A stretch of 33,494 nt of DNA from a bacterium (GTDB lineage: Bacteria; Verrucomicrobiota; Kiritimatiellia; CAIKKV01; CAITUY01). A program made the position numbers and the translations under genes. The stretch is from assembly GCA_037143175.1 (NCBI GenBank), contig JBAWZF010000030.1:1-33494 (forward strand), in the 5' to 3' direction. Shown here piece by piece: positions 13,458-22,010 of this stretch (positions within the stretch are counted from its first letter, which is position 1; every line of letters starts with the position of its first letter). The notes beneath the pieces are model-generated. The model did no database searches and had not been told where the DNA came from. It saw only the letters and a list, made by a program, of their open reading frames with translations.

Positions 13458-16148
13458 ATGGTTATGTCAAATAAAAGCCAAGCATCAACCTTTGATGTTA
13501 TCTCTTCAGAATTATCTGTTAGGGCAATGCATGTCCTTGAGAAATGCGCTATTAAGGACGGGGAAGCCTTTTTGCGGCTTACCAGAGAAGATATGTCGAG
13601 AACTTGGGGCTGTGGCAAAGGAACAATTGCCGAGATTGAAAAAAAACAGTCGAAACTTCGCATGCAAGGCGCGCGCAAAATAGTTCAATTGCCACGTATC
13701 GAAGATTGTTCCGAATCCATCCAGAGCGATGTGTTTCGTGCTATCCAGGGTGAACTCAGTGTCCGAGCCGCAAATGCGATACAATCATTAGGTATTAGCG
13801 ACTTGAAGTCATTCATGAGGCTTAATTTGGATCAACTTTTAGATTGCCGTAATTGTGGGCGCAAATCAGCCTGCGAAATTTTAAAAATTCAAGGTAGTGT
13901 TGCCGAAATGATTCAGCGCTTCGCTGTGAAGTCAGGGGATCCCAACATAAAGGAATTCTCGATTGACGTTGCCAATCCCGTGCCGTGGTTGACTAACTGG
14001 ATTCTTGGCCTTGCTAGGTCGAAACGAGAAGCGAATGCTTTCATGTTTCGGAAAGGTATGCTTGGGTTCGCCCCTATGACGCTTGATTCCGTTGCGCAGC
14101 AAGTTGGCGATGTTACGCGCGAGCGGGTTCGTCAAATGGAGAATTCCATCGAAAAGAGAGCCGCCGCCCGGTATCAACAACTTAGGTTGCGTCCACTGAT
14201 GGAAGAGATAGCGGTCGTCGTTGAACTAAAAGGTGGGATAGCAACTTCTAGAGAATTGGTTAAAGATGTTTTATGTAAAGGAACCGATAGTTCTCAATTT
14301 AGATTCGCAACAGAACTTATCGCTTATTTTGCGACGCTTCAAGTATGGAAGGACACTGGCCTAGTACTTCAAAATGGCAATAATGTCACGAAAGGGGATG
14401 CGTTGCCTCTGATCGAAAATTTGGCGTCTATTATTTGTGAGGTCGCATTAAGCGAGGCAGACGAACGAAGGTCTGATGATCTTTGGAGCATAGAGCGTGA
14501 AAGACTAAAAGGCGTTCTGCAAAAAAAAGCTCATATTCTCAACTGGATACCTGACACCTCCGTTTTGTCAGATGCAATATTTGAATCCGTGCTCGAACGG
14601 TGCAAGAATCGAATCAAAACGCGGACGAAACGGATATATTCTGCGGGTATGTGGCAACTTAGATTTGGCAACATAGTCCATATGATCGATACAATATTGC
14701 GCGATGCGAAAAAGCCTACGCACTATTCCGTAATTGCGGAAGAAGCTGCGAAATGGCGTCCCGGCTTTTCTGTCCGAAATACTTATGCGACTTTGTCCCG
14801 CTGCGAAACTGCGATGCTTTGGGATGTAGGGACGTATGTCCATCGAGACTATGTCGTTTTACCGCTCAGTCTTATTCACGATGTTGAACGCTGGCTACTT
14901 AATGCTCTGAGTGAAGATGTTCCTTACGTTTCAATATATGGCGCATTTGTTCATTTTCATTCTCGGTGCGAACAGGCGTTACTTCCTTCAGAGACCGCGC
15001 TCTACTCATGCCTAAGACAAAGCAATCACAGGAATCTTGTCTATCCGCGGCCACCCAGTGTCTATCTTTACAAAAACTTTAGTGAGAGAGTACCTGTTTC
15101 GCTTGCCCTTACCAACTTCTTGCGTGATGCTGGTGGCCCCGTAACCCAGCAGGAATTGGAGGACTTTGCGTTAAGAAGAATGTTTTTGAAGGATCATCAG
15201 TTCGCCCTTCTATGCCAGCAGTTCACTGATGTAATGCGCACCTCTGATTGGGGCTATCTGCATCTTGATAATTATGAGTATGACTGCGAATCGCTCAGCC
15301 CTGTCATAGAGTATGCACAGCAAGTTCTTTCAGGAGAGGGCCACTGTTCGATTGAAAAAATCTATCGAGATAAATGTGTGACATGCTTGACAGTAGGTAT
15401 TGATGGACCAGTCATGTTGTATTCAGCGTTTCAATGCTTCGCAAATGATGTATTTACCCTCCCATGCTACCCGCAAGTAGCAAAGCGCCATGCAGGCGAA
15501 GATGAGCGTCAGCGCTCAATTACAACACATGTGGTAAATTTTGTCCTCGAAGCTCATCGCCCATGTACCTATGAGTACCTTGATGAACATTTCGTTCAGG
15601 AGCTTGGCTATCAAGAGCAGCATGTTTACGCGATTTACCGAGAGCCGGATTTGTGCATGTATCATTCTGGATGTGTAGTTCACTTTCAAACCTTGGCTTG
15701 GAATGTCGAAAAACAACGTGCGCTAGAAAATGTTGCTGCTGATGCATATTCCTGCTCCATGCAATCTGGGGGTGTCTATTCTCGAGTCTCGCATTTAGTG
15801 GAGTCGCCAGGTCTCCCGGAACTTCCCGATGGTCTTCATTGGTCTAACACGATGGTTGCGGATATGTTGAGAAAGGGGGGGCAGTACGTGGTTCTCGGCA
15901 ACGCGCGGGAGGCATTTCTTCCGAGGAACAATAAATTTCACATACAAAGTCTGGAATCGCTTATTGGAAATATATTGGAACGTGATTGGGGGGGGGCGGC
16001 AAAATTCACAGAATTCGAAGATGCGCTTGTGAAAGCTGGAATAATTATAAAAAGCCTCACGTCCGCCATGCTGGGTTCAGGGGAAATCGTTGTCATAAAG
16101 AACGCTGAAATAATGCTGAAGGAACTATTTGATGCTCAAAGAACTTGA
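13458..16148 (+). CDS. Large DNA-binding protein: two alphaCTD-like HhH domains, sigma-70 region 4-like HTH, HARE-HTH-like domain
   Basis: This 896-aa protein is the first gene of the eight-gene operon. Residues 17-62 and 98-146 are two copies of an RNA-polymerase alphaCTD-like helix-hairpin unit (ELSVRAMHVLEK, then CGKGTIAEIEK; ELSVRAANAIQSLGI, then CGRKSACEILK). Residues 207-236 (MTLDSVAQQVGDVTRERVRQ) match a sigma region 4 HTH. Residues about 406-465 (HMIDTILRDAKKPTHYSVIA) resemble a HARE-HTH domain. The remaining half, rich in cysteine and tyrosine, is unrecognised. No nuclease motif is visible. It may recognise modified DNA or recruit the helicase encoded next, whose start overlaps its stop by 17 nt. 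ATG 13464 is an alternative start; neither has a clear Shine-Dalgarno sequence. Confidence 0.7.
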   Translation: MVMSNKSQASTFDVISSELSVRAMHVLEKCAIKDGEAFLRLTREDMSRTWGCGKGTIAEIEKKQSKLRMQGARKIVQLPRIEDCSESIQSDVFRAIQGELSVRAANAIQSLGISDLKSFMRLNLDQLLDCRNCGRKSACEILKIQGSVAEMIQRFAVKSGDPNIKEFSIDVANPVPWLTNWILGLARSKREANAFMFRKGMLGFAPMTLDSVAQQVGDVTRERVRQMENSIEKRAAARYQQLRLRPLMEEIAVVVELKGGIATSRELVKDVLCKGTDSSQFRFATELIAYFATLQVWKDTGLVLQNGNNVTKGDALPLIENLASIICEVALSEADERRSDDLWSIERERLKGVLQKKAHILNWIPDTSVLSDAIFESVLERCKNRIKTRTKRIYSAGMWQLRFGNIVHMIDTILRDAKKPTHYSVIAEEAAKWRPGFSVRNTYATLSRCETAMLWDVGTYVHRDYVVLPLSLIHDVERWLLNALSEDVPYVSIYGAFVHFHSRCEQALLPSETALYSCLRQSNHRNLVYPRPPSVYLYKNFSERVPVSLALTNFLRDAGGPVTQQELEDFALRRMFLKDHQFALLCQQFTDVMRTSDWGYLHLDNYEYDCESLSPVIEYAQQVLSGEGHCSIEKIYRDKCVTCLTVGIDGPVMLYSAFQCFANDVFTLPCYPQVAKRHAGEDERQRSITTHVVNFVLEAHRPCTYEYLDEHFVQELGYQEQHVYAIYREPDLCMYHSGCVVHFQTLAWNVEKQRALENVAADAYSCSMQSGGVYSRVSHLVESPGLPELPDGLHWSNTMVADMLRKGGQYVVLGNAREAFLPRNNKFHIQSLESLIGNILERDWGGAAKFTEFEDALVKAGIIIKSLTSAMLGSGEIVVIKNAEIMLKELFDAQRT

Positions 16149-18264
16149 TCTTAAACCCGTCTATGACAGTGCTGACTGTGATCTGGTGCGTGATCTCATT
16201 GTTCCGCTGCTTACTAATTCTAGGGATTATTGGCGCGGTGTTGGTTTCTTTACGTCAGGTTGGCTCCGTAGTGCATGCGCGGGGATTGTCCCCCTCGTAA
16301 ATGGCGGCGGGAGAGCTCGTATTGTTACTTCGCCACTGATGCAGAAACGTGACTGGGAAGCACTTCAGGCTGGGGATATCGCAAAGCGCGATACTGTCCT
16401 CCACGAGATTCTTAGAGAGCACGTTGTGGACTTAGAAAAGGCTCTTTCTCAAGATACTTTAAATGCTTTGGCGTGGATGATTGCTGATGGTGTCCTTGAG
16501 CTTAGGTTTGCAATTCCTAGAAAATTCGATATGGGGGGCGACTATCACGATAAAGTTGGTGTTTTTATTGATAAGTTTGAAGATATGGTTGCGATACACG
16601 GCTCTTTTAACGACTCCGCTAAGGGCTCATTGAATGGAGAGGCCTTCTCTGTTTTCAAGTCATGGGAGGAAGGTCAACGCCCATATGTTGAACAGCATCG
16701 TGCACGATTAACCAAACTTTGGCAAAGTGGAAATGCTCAGTTCCAGGTTCTTCTTCTGCCTGAAGCAATTAGGCACGAAATAATTAAGCTACAGACTGCA
16801 GAACGACCCTACAGAGTGCCCGCACAAATAAATCATGTCAGTCTACCTGAGGATGCCGTTCACGAGTTGGGTGTCAAATTATGGCCTTATCAAAGAGATG
16901 CTATCGATGCTTGGATTGATAATGATTTCCGTGGTATTTTTGAAATGGCAACGGGAACAGGCAAAACATTTACAGCTCTTGCAGCGGCTGCCGATCGAAG
17001 AATTGCTATGAAGCAGGTAGCCATTATCATTCTTGTGCCTTATCTTCATCTTCTTGAGCAGTGGCGGCAACATAGTGAGACCTTCGGTTTTTTTCCAATT
17101 ATGTGTAGCGGGAATCATGATCATTGGCCCTCCTCGGTTCGATCCAAAATCCAGGATTACAAACTTGGAATGTTGCCTTCCATTTGTCTTCTTGCCGTAC
17201 ACGAGACAGCTTCTACGAAAAAATTCGCAACAGCAGTCCAAAGTCTCCCCTTAGAGAGTACGTTATTGATTGTTGATGAAGTCCACCGTCTAGGGTCACC
17301 GCACCTGCGTAATGCTTTAATAACAGGCGCTGGAATGCGGTTGGGCTTGTCGGCAACCCCTCGGCGTTGGTATGACGACGAAGGTAGTCAGATGCTTTCG
17401 GATTATTTCTCTGGCGTTTGTTTCGAGTTTTCCCTGAGTGAAGCTATTGGAAAATTCTTAACACCGTATCGGTACATGCCCATTTTGACTGAATTGACCG
17501 CAGATGAACGGGATGAATATGAAGAATTATCCCGCACTATTGCTGTTCTTGCGAGTCGTAATTTTGATAATGATAGTGAGGCTGAAGAGCGGATGAAGCG
17601 CCTGCTTCTTCGTAGGGCTCAGGTTGTGTCCGTTGCTGAGAATAAACTTCCCCTTCTTCTTACAGCATTACGGCGTCAAATTGCTGGTTGCATGGACGCT
17701 GGCACAGAGTTGCGGAATGTGCTTATCTACTGCGCGCCTGGCTCTCATAAGGCTGTTCTTAGTGCGGTTTCAGGGTTGGGTTTGCGTTGCCATGAGTTTG
17801 TTCATGCTGTATCGATGAAGCATAGAGAGACATTAATAGAACAATTTGCAAAGGGCGACGTCCAGGTGCTTGTGGCTATCCATTGTCTTGACGAAGGGGT
17901 GGATATTCCGTCTACTCAAACAGCATATTTTCTTGCCAGTACGACGAATCCTCGGGAATTTATTCAGCGCCGGGGGCGGATCCTGAGAAAATGTGAGGGG
18001 AAAAGCAGCGCCGATGTTTATGATTTTATTGTTGTACCTAATGCTGAGTTTGCCTACCTTCGTCGCGAATCAGATCTTGGATTACTTCGTCGCGAAATGC
18101 CTCGTTTTGCGGAGTTTGCATCCAATGCCTCAAATGAGTTTGAAGCTCGGGCTGTCATAAGAAATATCGTAGATTCCTTTCAGGTGTTGCATCTTCTTGA
18201 TGCCAAGCCTTGGGATATATACCGCCAGGTGATGGAGTCAGTTGAAATTAAGGATAGGAGTTAG
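16132..18264 (+). CDS. PLD-like nuclease domain fused to superfamily 2 helicase
   Basis: The protein is 710 aa from ATG 16132, with AAGGA 8 nt upstream inside the previous gene. The N-terminal ~200 residues form a phospholipase-D-like domain with a single HxK half-site (YHDKVGVF, H139/K141) and the following IHGSFNDSAKG strand. The helicase follows with WPYQ (251-254), Walker A ATGTGKT (273-279), DEVH (382-385), LSATP (406-410), a motif V region VAIHCLDEGVDIPS, and motif VI QRRGR (612-616). This fusion is common in type III-like and other restriction systems, where it translocates on and cleaves unmodified DNA. It is the likely effector of the operon. The 57-aa gene starts 2 nt after the stop. 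Confidence 0.9.
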   Translation: MLKELDLKPVYDSADCDLVRDLIVPLLTNSRDYWRGVGFFTSGWLRSACAGIVPLVNGGGRARIVTSPLMQKRDWEALQAGDIAKRDTVLHEILREHVVDLEKALSQDTLNALAWMIADGVLELRFAIPRKFDMGGDYHDKVGVFIDKFEDMVAIHGSFNDSAKGSLNGEAFSVFKSWEEGQRPYVEQHRARLTKLWQSGNAQFQVLLLPEAIRHEIIKLQTAERPYRVPAQINHVSLPEDAVHELGVKLWPYQRDAIDAWIDNDFRGIFEMATGTGKTFTALAAAADRRIAMKQVAIIILVPYLHLLEQWRQHSETFGFFPIMCSGNHDHWPSSVRSKIQDYKLGMLPSICLLAVHETASTKKFATAVQSLPLESTLLIVDEVHRLGSPHLRNALITGAGMRLGLSATPRRWYDDEGSQMLSDYFSGVCFEFSLSEAIGKFLTPYRYMPILTELTADERDEYEELSRTIAVLASRNFDNDSEAEERMKRLLLRRAQVVSVAENKLPLLLTALRRQIAGCMDAGTELRNVLIYCAPGSHKAVLSAVSGLGLRCHEFVHAVSMKHRETLIEQFAKGDVQVLVAIHCLDEGVDIPSTQTAYFLASTTNPREFIQRRGRILRKCEGKSSADVYDFIVVPNAEFAYLRRESDLGLLRREMPRFAEFASNASNEFEARAVIRNIVDSFQVLHLLDAKPWDIYRQVMESVEIKDRS

Positions 18265-18266
18265 GA

Positions 18267-18440
18267 ATGGTAGAAAAACACCAATTGATCAAGGAGAAAC
18301 TCAAAAAGTATCCCCCTGAAGTTCAAGCCCTTGCTGCAAGAGCATTTGAACTCTCTCAATCCTTGCCGGAATCCGCAGTTGCAGAGCAACTCAAGGGAAT
18401 TGTTCGTCAGGTCATAAAGGATAAGGAGACTCCACGATGA
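18267..18440 (+). CDS. Small operonic protein (57 aa), unknown function
   Basis: The ATG at 18267 follows AGGAG with a 6-nt spacer and lies 2 nt after the helicase stop. The TGA overlaps the next start as ATGA at 18437-18440, so the gene is translationally coupled on both sides, strong evidence that it is real. The product is charged and helical (KEKLKKYPPEVQALAARAFE, then LPESAVAEQLKGIVRQVIKD), with no cysteines or membrane segments. It may be a small adaptor between the helicase and the DndD-like ATPase. No family is recognised. Confidence 0.7.
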   Translation: MVEKHQLIKEKLKKYPPEVQALAARAFELSQSLPESAVAEQLKGIVRQVIKDKETPR

Positions 18441-20476
18441 TTCTCCACAAAATGACCCTCACAAATTTTCGACAATTCAAAGGGTCTCATGCGATTGAAT
18501 TTGCTCGAGGAGAAGGCGGCAATGTGACCGTTATTTTCGGAGAAAATGGACGCGGGAAAACTGGCATTTATCGTGCTTTGCTTTTTTGCCTCTACGGAGA
18601 GAGGCACCTCTCGCAAGACGCACAGGTGGATGATCGTGAACTGTACTTAGTAAATTACCCGGCGATGGAGGCTAATACGGCTAATAAGCCTGTTGCGGGT
18701 AGTGTACGACTTGAATTCGAACATGCAGGGCGTTCATATGAAATTGAACGGTCCATTCTAGGGATGCTGAAAGAGGGAGAGGTGATTCAGGAGCACAATG
18801 GCGTTAGACTTGTAACGCGGGATGAGACTGGAAATGCCGTGACGAGCAGAGATCCCAATCAGATTGCGGATATTATTGGAGGTATTCTTGATCGTGGGTT
18901 AAGGGAATATTTTCTCTTTGATGGGGAAAAAATCGAACGCTTAACTCGGGCTAGTTCAGAGCAACGACGCGAAATCTCCGCCGGTGTTCGAAAGCTTCTA
19001 GACATTGATACACTTGAAACTGCCATGAAGGCAACAGAACGTCTCCGGAAATATCTGGACGCAGAAGTGGAATCACGGGCAACGGGTGAATTGGCTCGTG
19101 TGATCAAACAATTGCGAGAGAATGAGGAGCAATTTGCAGCGCGTAATCCCAGGATTGGTTCAATTGACGAGGAGCTTCAATGCGCGGGGCAGGAGAAAAA
19201 GCAAATTGATTCTGAGTTGGAAAAAATTCGAGAGATCAGGGACCTGCTAACAGCTCGGACTAATATGGAGGAAAGAGCACAAGACCTTGAGCAACAGGTT
19301 GACGCGCTTCTCCTAGATATGAAGAACCGGACAGGGAAAACCTCCCTGCTACTTGTTAGAAAGTCTGCTGAAAAGGTTTTCCGCGACATAGACAAGCGTA
19401 AGCAGAAGCATGAAATACCTTCGGAAATCCGTAGTGACTTGATTGATCGGTTGATCTCAGATGGACGATGCATTTGTGGGGCTAACATCAAGCCGGGAAC
19501 TTCTGAGCATCATAATATCCTCTTGTGGCGAAACCGGACGCCTGATGTTGGGACAGAAGATTCGATGCTTGACCTCTGGCGTTACTTGAGTGGTGTTTGT
19601 AGTCATTATGAGGATATTGGAGTGGCTGCGGAATCGGTACTTCAGAAATACGCTTTAGTCAAAAATGACCTCCAGGTAACGGGGCGCAAGGTAGAGGAAT
19701 TGCGTCAAAAGATTGGATCTTCAGAGCGTGCCGATGCTGCTAATTTAGAGAATCATCGGCATCTGCTTGAACGGAAAATAATTAAGCTGGAGGCGGAACA
19801 AGCTCAAATTAAGGATGAGCTGCTTGTCCTGCAGGATGAGCATTCAACACTTCTGCAACAGCGTAAAGAAATTGAAACGGAAAACGGTATTCGTGATGAG
19901 ATGTCGCGACGTGCTGAACTTGCAGCAATGACAAGTAATGCACTGAAATGTATTCATGAAGAATTCGCAGGGGAGACTCGTGATCGCCTAGGCGCGAGTG
20001 CAACTAAATATTTCCGTGAACTCCTCGACGCTGAAAGTAAACAGACATTGCGAGATGTAGTCGTTGATTCTGACTACAGTATTCAAGTGTATGATAGATG
20101 GCAAAAGCCTTTCTTGGCCAACATTTCAGCAGGTCAGCGACAGATTATGTCTATTGCATTTATTGCGGCGCTTGCAGAGGCTGCGGCCGGTACATCTGTT
20201 CTTGAAATGCCGCTCTTTATGGATACGCCATTTGGTCGACTATCGCATGAACACAGACGTAATCTTTTAGTAAATGTGCCTGGATGGTGTACTCAATGGG
20301 TGTTGCTCGCGACTGATACAGAGTTTGGAAGGTTTGAGGCCAAGATTCTACGCGACACGAATAAGTGGTCTCATTTCTATGTCCTGAAGGGCGCAGGCGC
20401 CGGAAGCACGAAGATCGAATCTGTGGCCGTTGATCAAGCCGATGGCCTGCTGCGTGATGAAGCGGAGGTGGTGTAA
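18437..20476 (+). CDS. DndD-like SMC/Rad50-type ATPase
   Basis: This 679-aa ABC-type ATPase begins MILHKMTLTNFRQFKGSH, typical of DndD/RecF/SMC proteins. Walker A is FGENGRGKTG (34-43). The segment YFLFDGEKIERLT (158-170) is characteristic of DndD. Coiled-coil arms (about 200-330 and 400-500) flank a CxCG hook (C345, C347). The ABC signature is ISAGQRQ (563-569) and Walker B is LFMDTPFG (593-600). In Dnd systems DndD supplies ATP-dependent DNA nicking or remodelling needed for phosphorothioation. AAGGAG 8 nt upstream and the ATGA overlap fix the start. Assignment to the family is firm; the modification it serves here is unknown. Confidence 0.85.
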   Translation: MILHKMTLTNFRQFKGSHAIEFARGEGGNVTVIFGENGRGKTGIYRALLFCLYGERHLSQDAQVDDRELYLVNYPAMEANTANKPVAGSVRLEFEHAGRSYEIERSILGMLKEGEVIQEHNGVRLVTRDETGNAVTSRDPNQIADIIGGILDRGLREYFLFDGEKIERLTRASSEQRREISAGVRKLLDIDTLETAMKATERLRKYLDAEVESRATGELARVIKQLRENEEQFAARNPRIGSIDEELQCAGQEKKQIDSELEKIREIRDLLTARTNMEERAQDLEQQVDALLLDMKNRTGKTSLLLVRKSAEKVFRDIDKRKQKHEIPSEIRSDLIDRLISDGRCICGANIKPGTSEHHNILLWRNRTPDVGTEDSMLDLWRYLSGVCSHYEDIGVAAESVLQKYALVKNDLQVTGRKVEELRQKIGSSERADAANLENHRHLLERKIIKLEAEQAQIKDELLVLQDEHSTLLQQRKEIETENGIRDEMSRRAELAAMTSNALKCIHEEFAGETRDRLGASATKYFRELLDAESKQTLRDVVVDSDYSIQVYDRWQKPFLANISAGQRQIMSIAFIAALAEAAAGTSVLEMPLFMDTPFGRLSHEHRRNLLVNVPGWCTQWVLLATDTEFGRFEAKILRDTNKWSHFYVLKGAGAGSTKIESVAVDQADGLLRDEAEVV

Positions 20477-20477
20477 C

Positions 20478-20921
20478 ATGAATATGGCTCAAGATATTCG
20501 CGTCCGAACGGACCAGCATTATCGGACTCTGTATAATGACTGCCGTAATTTTGTTGCAAAGGATATGCACGAGATTTTTTTTCTTTGCGTCTGTCTCGGC
20601 TATCGGGATGGAAAGCGCAAACCTCTGGGGCGTAGCAAGGAAGACCGTTTTTGGTCGAATACAATTACCCCAGAGGAGTATGCGAGCTTTTATGCGATTA
20701 TGATCGAATCCAATAATATGGATTTCTCTTCTATCTCAGACGATAGATTAGTCATCGCGACAATGGAAGAATACGCTAATGCAGGTATGCAAATCTTGTT
20801 GGATGATGTGCTTGCCGACTATATTTTGAAACGCGGTGATGATCTGCATTTGGATCCAAGTTGCTCGAAAGAACTTCCCAAAGTGCTGCTCGCTCATGTG
20901 TATGAGAAGGCTGGGCAATAA
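20478..20921 (+). CDS. Protein of unknown function (147 aa) between DndD- and DndB-like genes
   Basis: It starts 1 nt after the DndD-like stop with GGAGG in good position. The sequence (RTDQHYRTLYNDCRNFVAKD, then HEIFFLCVCLGYRDGKRKPLG) continues to a C-terminus with EYANAGMQILLDDVLADYIL. It resembles small helical subunits encoded beside DndD, possibly in the role of DndE, but I see no clear DndE motif. There is no catalytic signature. Position and coupling suggest a partner of the ATPase. An 87-bp gap with its own promoter separates it from the next gene. Confidence 0.65.
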   Translation: MNMAQDIRVRTDQHYRTLYNDCRNFVAKDMHEIFFLCVCLGYRDGKRKPLGRSKEDRFWSNTITPEEYASFYAIMIESNNMDFSSISDDRLVIATMEEYANAGMQILLDDVLADYILKRGDDLHLDPSCSKELPKVLLAHVYEKAGQ

Positions 20922-20970
20922 CTTTGGCTGATGGAACTGGTGAAATCAAAGAGGCACGATAATTAGAGCA

Positions 20971-21000
20971 TTGATATCTTGATATAAAATGCAGTATATA
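20971..21000 (+). promoter_or_regulatory. Internal promoter upstream of the DndB-like gene
   Basis: TTGATA (20971-20976) and TATATA (20995-21000) are separated by 18 bp, 8 bp before the ATG. The largest gap in the operon is here (87 bp). The start would be nearly leaderless, consistent with the absence of a Shine-Dalgarno sequence. Confidence 0.5.
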
Positions 21001-21015
21001 TCTGCAATATGCAGA
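21001..21015. promoter_or_regulatory. Inverted repeat across the DndB-like start codon (candidate operator)
   Basis: TCTGCA ATA TGCAGA is a perfect inverted repeat spanning ATG 21009. A third TGCAG half-site lies at 20990-20994, overlapping the spacer of the internal promoter. DndB proteins are reported to act as regulators of dnd operons, so autoregulation through this site is plausible but inferred. Confidence 0.45.
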
Positions 21016-22010
21016 TTAGAAATGCACATTTATCGATATCTGGGATGGTTGGGATGTGTGGCGACCGTGAGGTGTTTGTTGGTTTTGCCCCGGCCAAGAC
21101 CCTCCATTTGGTATCGTTTGCGGATACCTTGGACGAAGACACAGGGATAGGTTACCAGCGTCCACGAGACCGTGGCCACAGTTTGGATTTCAAACGTTAC
21201 ATCAGCACTCCCGGGGCATCGACGATTCCTCTGACGTTTAATTTGCGGCAAGATCTCAAGAAATTTTGGCGGATTGAAAGGGAAGGGGGAAAGGCTATTT
21301 TGTGGATAAACCCTGATGCCGCATGTCTTGCTCAAGTCGACTGCCAACATCGTCTTGGCGAATTGGCTGATTCTGACATCAATCTAGCTTTTATGGCATT
21401 TATTGGCCTCGATCTTCGGGGAGAGATGGCGATGTTCACCATCATCAATAGTAAAGTGCGCGGACTGCAGTCATCCCTTACAGACTTCCACGAAAGCAAC
21501 TTAATCGAAAACCTCGTCCAGGATGCACCGCAACTTTTTCTTGCAAGGAAACTAAATGAAAATTGCGACTCCCCTTGGTTTAAAATGATCCGTTATGGTG
21601 GCGAAACGAGTTCAGGGATGCAACGACGTACGTCACTTAGGATGATGCAAACGGCGATTAGGCACTTATTGACCCGCATTCGGGCAGTGGCTGGCTACAA
21701 TGTAAATGGAGTTTATGATTTGTTGCTCAATTATTGGGGTGCTGTGGCATATGTGTTTGATGCGGAATGGCAGTCGCCGCGTGAACATCTGTTAACGAAG
21801 GGTGTTGGGCTGCATGCTCTCACTGAACTGTTGGGGACTATTGTGCAACGAGAGAAAAGGGTTGATTTGAGTCGTGGCGAACTGATCGAGAAGTTGAAAG
21901 CGCTGAAGGATAATATTGACTGGGGCCGAAAGGGAACTTTCGCTGATGCTGGCGGGAGAAAAGGGGCGTCGGCAGCGCATGAGACCCTTAGAAGGAGTCT
22001 TGGGATATGA
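21009..22010 (+). CDS. DndB-like DGQHR-family protein
   Basis: This 333-aa protein has the DGQHR family core. The signature here reads AQVDCQHRLGEL (residues 109-118), with the usual glycine replaced by C112. It is followed by the conserved FTIINSKVRGLQSSL segment (143-157). Family members (DndB, DpdB-like proteins) accompany DNA phosphorothioation or 7-deazaguanine modification and influence transcription or site choice. The N-terminal MVGMCGDREVFVGFAPAKTL also fits DndB. The TGA overlaps the radical SAM start as ATGA, so the two are translationally coupled. Its own promoter and inverted repeats lie upstream. The family call is good; the biochemical role here is unknown. Confidence 0.75.
   Translation: MQIRNAHLSISGMVGMCGDREVFVGFAPAKTLHLVSFADTLDEDTGIGYQRPRDRGHSLDFKRYISTPGASTIPLTFNLRQDLKKFWRIEREGGKAILWINPDAACLAQVDCQHRLGELADSDINLAFMAFIGLDLRGEMAMFTIINSKVRGLQSSLTDFHESNLIENLVQDAPQLFLARKLNENCDSPWFKMIRYGGETSSGMQRRTSLRMMQTAIRHLLTRIRAVAGYNVNGVYDLLLNYWGAVAYVFDAEWQSPREHLLTKGVGLHALTELLGTIVQREKRVDLSRGELIEKLKALKDNIDWGRKGTFADAGGRKGASAAHETLRRSLGI

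Noticed and set aside
13393-13683. 96-aa frame at the start of the operon
   Set aside because: It overlaps the alphaCTD-like domain of the 896-aa protein in another frame and has no recognisable content.
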